NCBI GenBank assembly: GCA_964648005.1
Contig: CAZYKR010000212.1
Coordinates: 1-7,822 of the forward strand
Length of the DNA stretch: 7,822 nt
Source of the DNA: JAGQTE01 sp964648005
Lineage (GTDB): Bacteria; Actinomycetota; Acidimicrobiia; Acidimicrobiales; Acidimicrobilacustridaceae
Reading direction: 5' to 3'
Shown one piece after another: positions 6,319-7,822 of this stretch. The position numbers and the translations under genes are program-made. The notes beneath the pieces are model-generated. The model was not told the DNA's origin. It did no database searches and was given only the letters and a program-made list of their open reading frames with translations. Positions within the stretch are counted from its first letter, which is position 1. Each line of letters begins with the position of its first letter.

Positions 6319-6327
6319 GCATCGGCG

Positions 6328-7167
6328 ATGCGCTACGGGATCACCATGTTCGCCACCGACGTCTCGATGGACGTCGCTGAGCTCGCTCGGGAGGCCGAGG
6401 CCCGCGGCTTCGACTCGCTCTACCTGCCCGAGCACACCCACATTCCGGTCAGCCGGACCACCCCGCCGCCGACCGGTGACGCCGAACTGGCGCCCGAGTA
6501 CAAGCGCACGCTCGACCCGCTCGTCGCCCTCGGCGCCGCCGCCGCCGTCACCCAGCACCTGCGCCTCGGCACCGGCATCCTGCTGCCGGCGCAGCGCGAG
6601 CCGATCGTCACCGCCAAGGCGGTCGCCACGCTGGATCACCTCTCCGGCGGACGGGTCGTCCTGGGCGTCGGCTTCGGGTGGAACGCCGACGAGCTCGCCG
6701 ACCACGGCGTGACGATGGCCAACCGCCGCGCCGTGTGCCGCGAGCACGTGCTGGCCATGCAGGCGCTGTGGGCCGACGATGTCGCCGGGTTCACCGGCGA
6801 GCACGTGACGATCAGCCCCAGCTGGTCGTGGCCCAAGCCGGTGCAGCGCCCCGGCCCGCCCGTCCTCGTCGGTGGCGGGGCCGGCCCGAAGCTCTTCGCC
6901 CAGGTGGTGGAGTACGGCGCCGGGTGGATTCCCATCGGCGGCGCCGGGCTCGGCGAGGCGATCCCGCAGCTGCACGCCGCCGCCGAGGCTGCGGGCCGCG
7001 ACCCCGCCTCCCTGGAGATCGTGCCGTTCGGCTCGCTACCCGACCCCGGCAAGCTCGAACACTTCGCCCGCATCGGCGTGACCGAGTGCGTGTTCCGGGT
7101 GCCGTCGGCACCCCGCCACGAGGTCCTACCCCGGCTCGACGAGTGGGCGACGCTGCTGCCCCGCTGA
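6328..7167 (+). CDS. LLM-class oxidoreductase, probably F420-dependent (TIGR03619-like)
   Basis: A complete 279-residue luciferase-like protein in the same subfamily style as the gene at 1449-589. It opens with strand MRYGITMFATDVSM, then GFDSLYLPEHTHIP (27-40), HLRLGTGILLPAQREPIVTAKAVATLDHLSGGRVVLGVGFGW (78-118 region), WPKPVQRPGPPVLVGGGAGPKLF (168-190) and AGWIPIGG (198-205). A PEH motif and LSGGR-GVGFGW are hallmarks of TIGR03619 F420-dependent enzymes. The substrate is not predictable. The frame extends upstream to 6199, but those residues overlap the divergent SDR and its promoter and do not look like an LLM N-terminus, so ATG 6328 is used. There is no Shine-Dalgarno; a TACCGT -10 ends 9 nt before the ATG, consistent with a leaderless mRNA. 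It is a single-gene unit, followed by 95 nt before the next gene. Confidence 0.92.
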   Translation: MRYGITMFATDVSMDVAELAREAEARGFDSLYLPEHTHIPVSRTTPPPTGDAELAPEYKRTLDPLVALGAAAAVTQHLRLGTGILLPAQREPIVTAKAVATLDHLSGGRVVLGVGFGWNADELADHGVTMANRRAVCREHVLAMQALWADDVAGFTGEHVTISPSWSWPKPVQRPGPPVLVGGGAGPKLFAQVVEYGAGWIPIGGAGLGEAIPQLHAAAEAAGRDPASLEIVPFGSLPDPGKLEHFARIGVTECVFRVPSAPRHEVLPRLDEWATLLPR

Positions 7168-7214
7168 GAACCCTCCGGCCCTGGGGCTCCGTGTCCGCTG
7201 CGTGGTGAAGCGGC

Positions 7215-7255
7215 TACCGTCAGGCGCCGACCACCTCGGCAACACCTCGGAGGAG
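7215..7255 (+). promoter_or_regulatory. Candidate -10 and ribosome binding site of the phosphoesterase gene
   Basis: TACCGT (7215-7220) is a TAnnnT -10 candidate; no convincing -35 is seen 16-18 nt upstream. A strong Shine-Dalgarno GGAGGAG (7249-7255) lies 7 nt before ATG 7263 and fixes the start. The rest of the 95-nt gap after the LLM stop shows no terminator hairpin with a T-run. Confidence 0.45.
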
Positions 7256-7262
7256 CGCTCCC

Positions 7263-7822
7263 ATGAGCCCGCTGAACCGTCGTCAATTCCTCGGCGCCGC
7301 CGCCGGCGCCGCCCGCGCGGCCGCCAACGGCCTGTCCGGCTGCGCGGCCGATGACGCCACCACCGCAGCCGGCGGGACCACGACCGAGCCGGTGACCGCC
7401 GGCACCGTCGGGTTGCCGAACCCGACCGACGCGCCGTTCGACACCGTCGTCATCTTGATGATGGAGAACCGGTCGTTCGACCACTTCCTCGGTTGGCTAC
7501 CGGGCGCCGACGGCAAGCAGGCCGGCCTCAGCTACGAGGACAGCCAGGGCACCATGCACGAGACCTACCCCCTGGCGCCTGACTGGCAGGGCTGTGACCT
7601 CCAGGACCCGTTCCACATCTGGCAGGCGATGGCCGAGCACTGGGACGACGGCAAGTGCGACGGCTTCTTGAAGACCCAGCCGGTCGGCGACCTGTTCCCC
7701 ATCGGGTACTACGGGCCGACCGACCTGCCCATCCTGGCCGCCCTCGCGCAGGGCTACACCACCTACGACAACTACTTCTCGTCGATGCTCGGCCCGACCT
7801 GGCCCAACCGCCTGTACCAGCT
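7263..7822 (+). CDS. Phosphoesterase family protein (phospholipase C / acid phosphatase-like), Tat lipoprotein, 3' end off the window
   Basis: The first 186 residues are visible. They begin with a twin-arginine signal NRRQFLG (5-11) and a lipobox LSGC with Cys27, so the protein should be exported folded and lipid-anchored. An Ala/Thr/Gly-rich linker (28-50) precedes the phosphoesterase domain: VVILMMENRSFDHFLGWLPG (62-81) carries the Glu68-Asn69 metal/active-site motif, and GPTWPNRLY (177-185) is the second conserved block. These are signatures of the non-haemolytic phospholipase C/AcpA superfamily (PF04185), which hydrolyses phosphate esters such as phospholipid head groups. The C-terminal metal-binding residues lie beyond the window, so specificity is open. 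The signal core is odd: Arg18 and Asn22 interrupt the hydrophobic stretch. Start supported by GGAGGAG. It is not obviously linked to the LLM gene upstream. Confidence 0.9.
   Translation, partial: MSPLNRRQFLGAAAGAARAAANGLSGCAADDATTAAGGTTTEPVTAGTVGLPNPTDAPFDTVVILMMENRSFDHFLGWLPGADGKQAGLSYEDSQGTMHETYPLAPDWQGCDLQDPFHIWQAMAEHWDDGKCDGFLKTQPVGDLFPIGYYGPTDLPILAALAQGYTTYDNYFSSMLGPTWPNRLYQ

Noticed and set aside
6268..6975. Long N-terminal extension of the SDR frame
   Set aside because: The extension would run antisense through the third LLM gene. The nucleotide-binding fold starts right after ATG 6267, so the upstream part is not coding for this protein.
7171..7196. Possible terminator hairpin after the third LLM gene (GGCCC/GGGCT)
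   Set aside because: The pairing leaves only a 2-nt loop and includes a wobble pair, and no T-run follows.
7231..7255. Direct repeat ACCTCGG and possible occlusion of the phosphoesterase ribosome binding site
   Set aside because: Only a four-base-pair stem (CCTC with GAGG) can form; this is too weak to propose regulation.

Overview
The window is GC-rich and densely packed with genes, and every gene uses the high-GC third positions typical of Actinomycetota. Several families (three luciferase-like, probably F420-linked oxidoreductases, a fadA-type thiolase, an MFE-2-like short-chain dehydrogenase, an M1 lipoprotein peptidase and a Tat-exported phospholipase C/acid phosphatase relative) fit an actinobacterium with a large lipid or sterol catabolic repertoire. 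An Acidimicrobiia-like or mycobacterial-type origin is inference, since no rRNA or taxonomic marker is present. No tRNA, CRISPR array, IS element or phage gene was seen.

Left block (1-2473, minus strand): three genes are read right to left in the order LLM oxidoreductase (2440-1454), second LLM oxidoreductase (1449-589, GTG start) and an isochorismatase-fold protein (589 to beyond the left edge). The first gap is 4 nt and the second junction is a TGATG stop/start overlap, so this is almost certainly one translationally coupled operon. The isochorismatase-like protein has a glycine at the catalytic cysteine position. In front of the operon is a perfect 14-bp palindrome, TAGAACGCGTTCTA, which fits the KstR-type consensus TnnAACnnGTTnnA of the mycobacterial sterol-catabolism repressor.

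Middle (2622-3842, plus strand): a complete thiolase with an intact Cys/His/Cys active site diverges from the operon across the same regulatory region. The LLM operon and thiolase may therefore form one acyl-CoA or steroid-degradation module (inference). The thiolase converges with only 9 nt between stops on an M1-family metallopeptidase lipoprotein (5324-3852, minus). That peptidase has one extra residue in its HExxH-x18-E zinc signature.

Right block (5356-7822): an SDR (6267-5356, minus) lies directly upstream of the peptidase gene. It diverges from a third LLM oxidoreductase (6328-7167, plus) across 60 nt that appears to hold two back-to-back promoters whose -35 boxes form a TGACG-N3-CGTCA palindrome. 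The window ends inside a plus-strand gene (7263 onward) for a Tat-signal lipoprotein of the phosphoesterase (phospholipase C/AcpA) family.

Overall this looks like an ordinary catabolic region. I do not see a clear new multi-gene system. The points worth following are the putative KstR-type operator, the active-site-degenerate hydrolase coupled to two LLM enzymes, the M1 zinc-site insertion and the compact divergent promoter.
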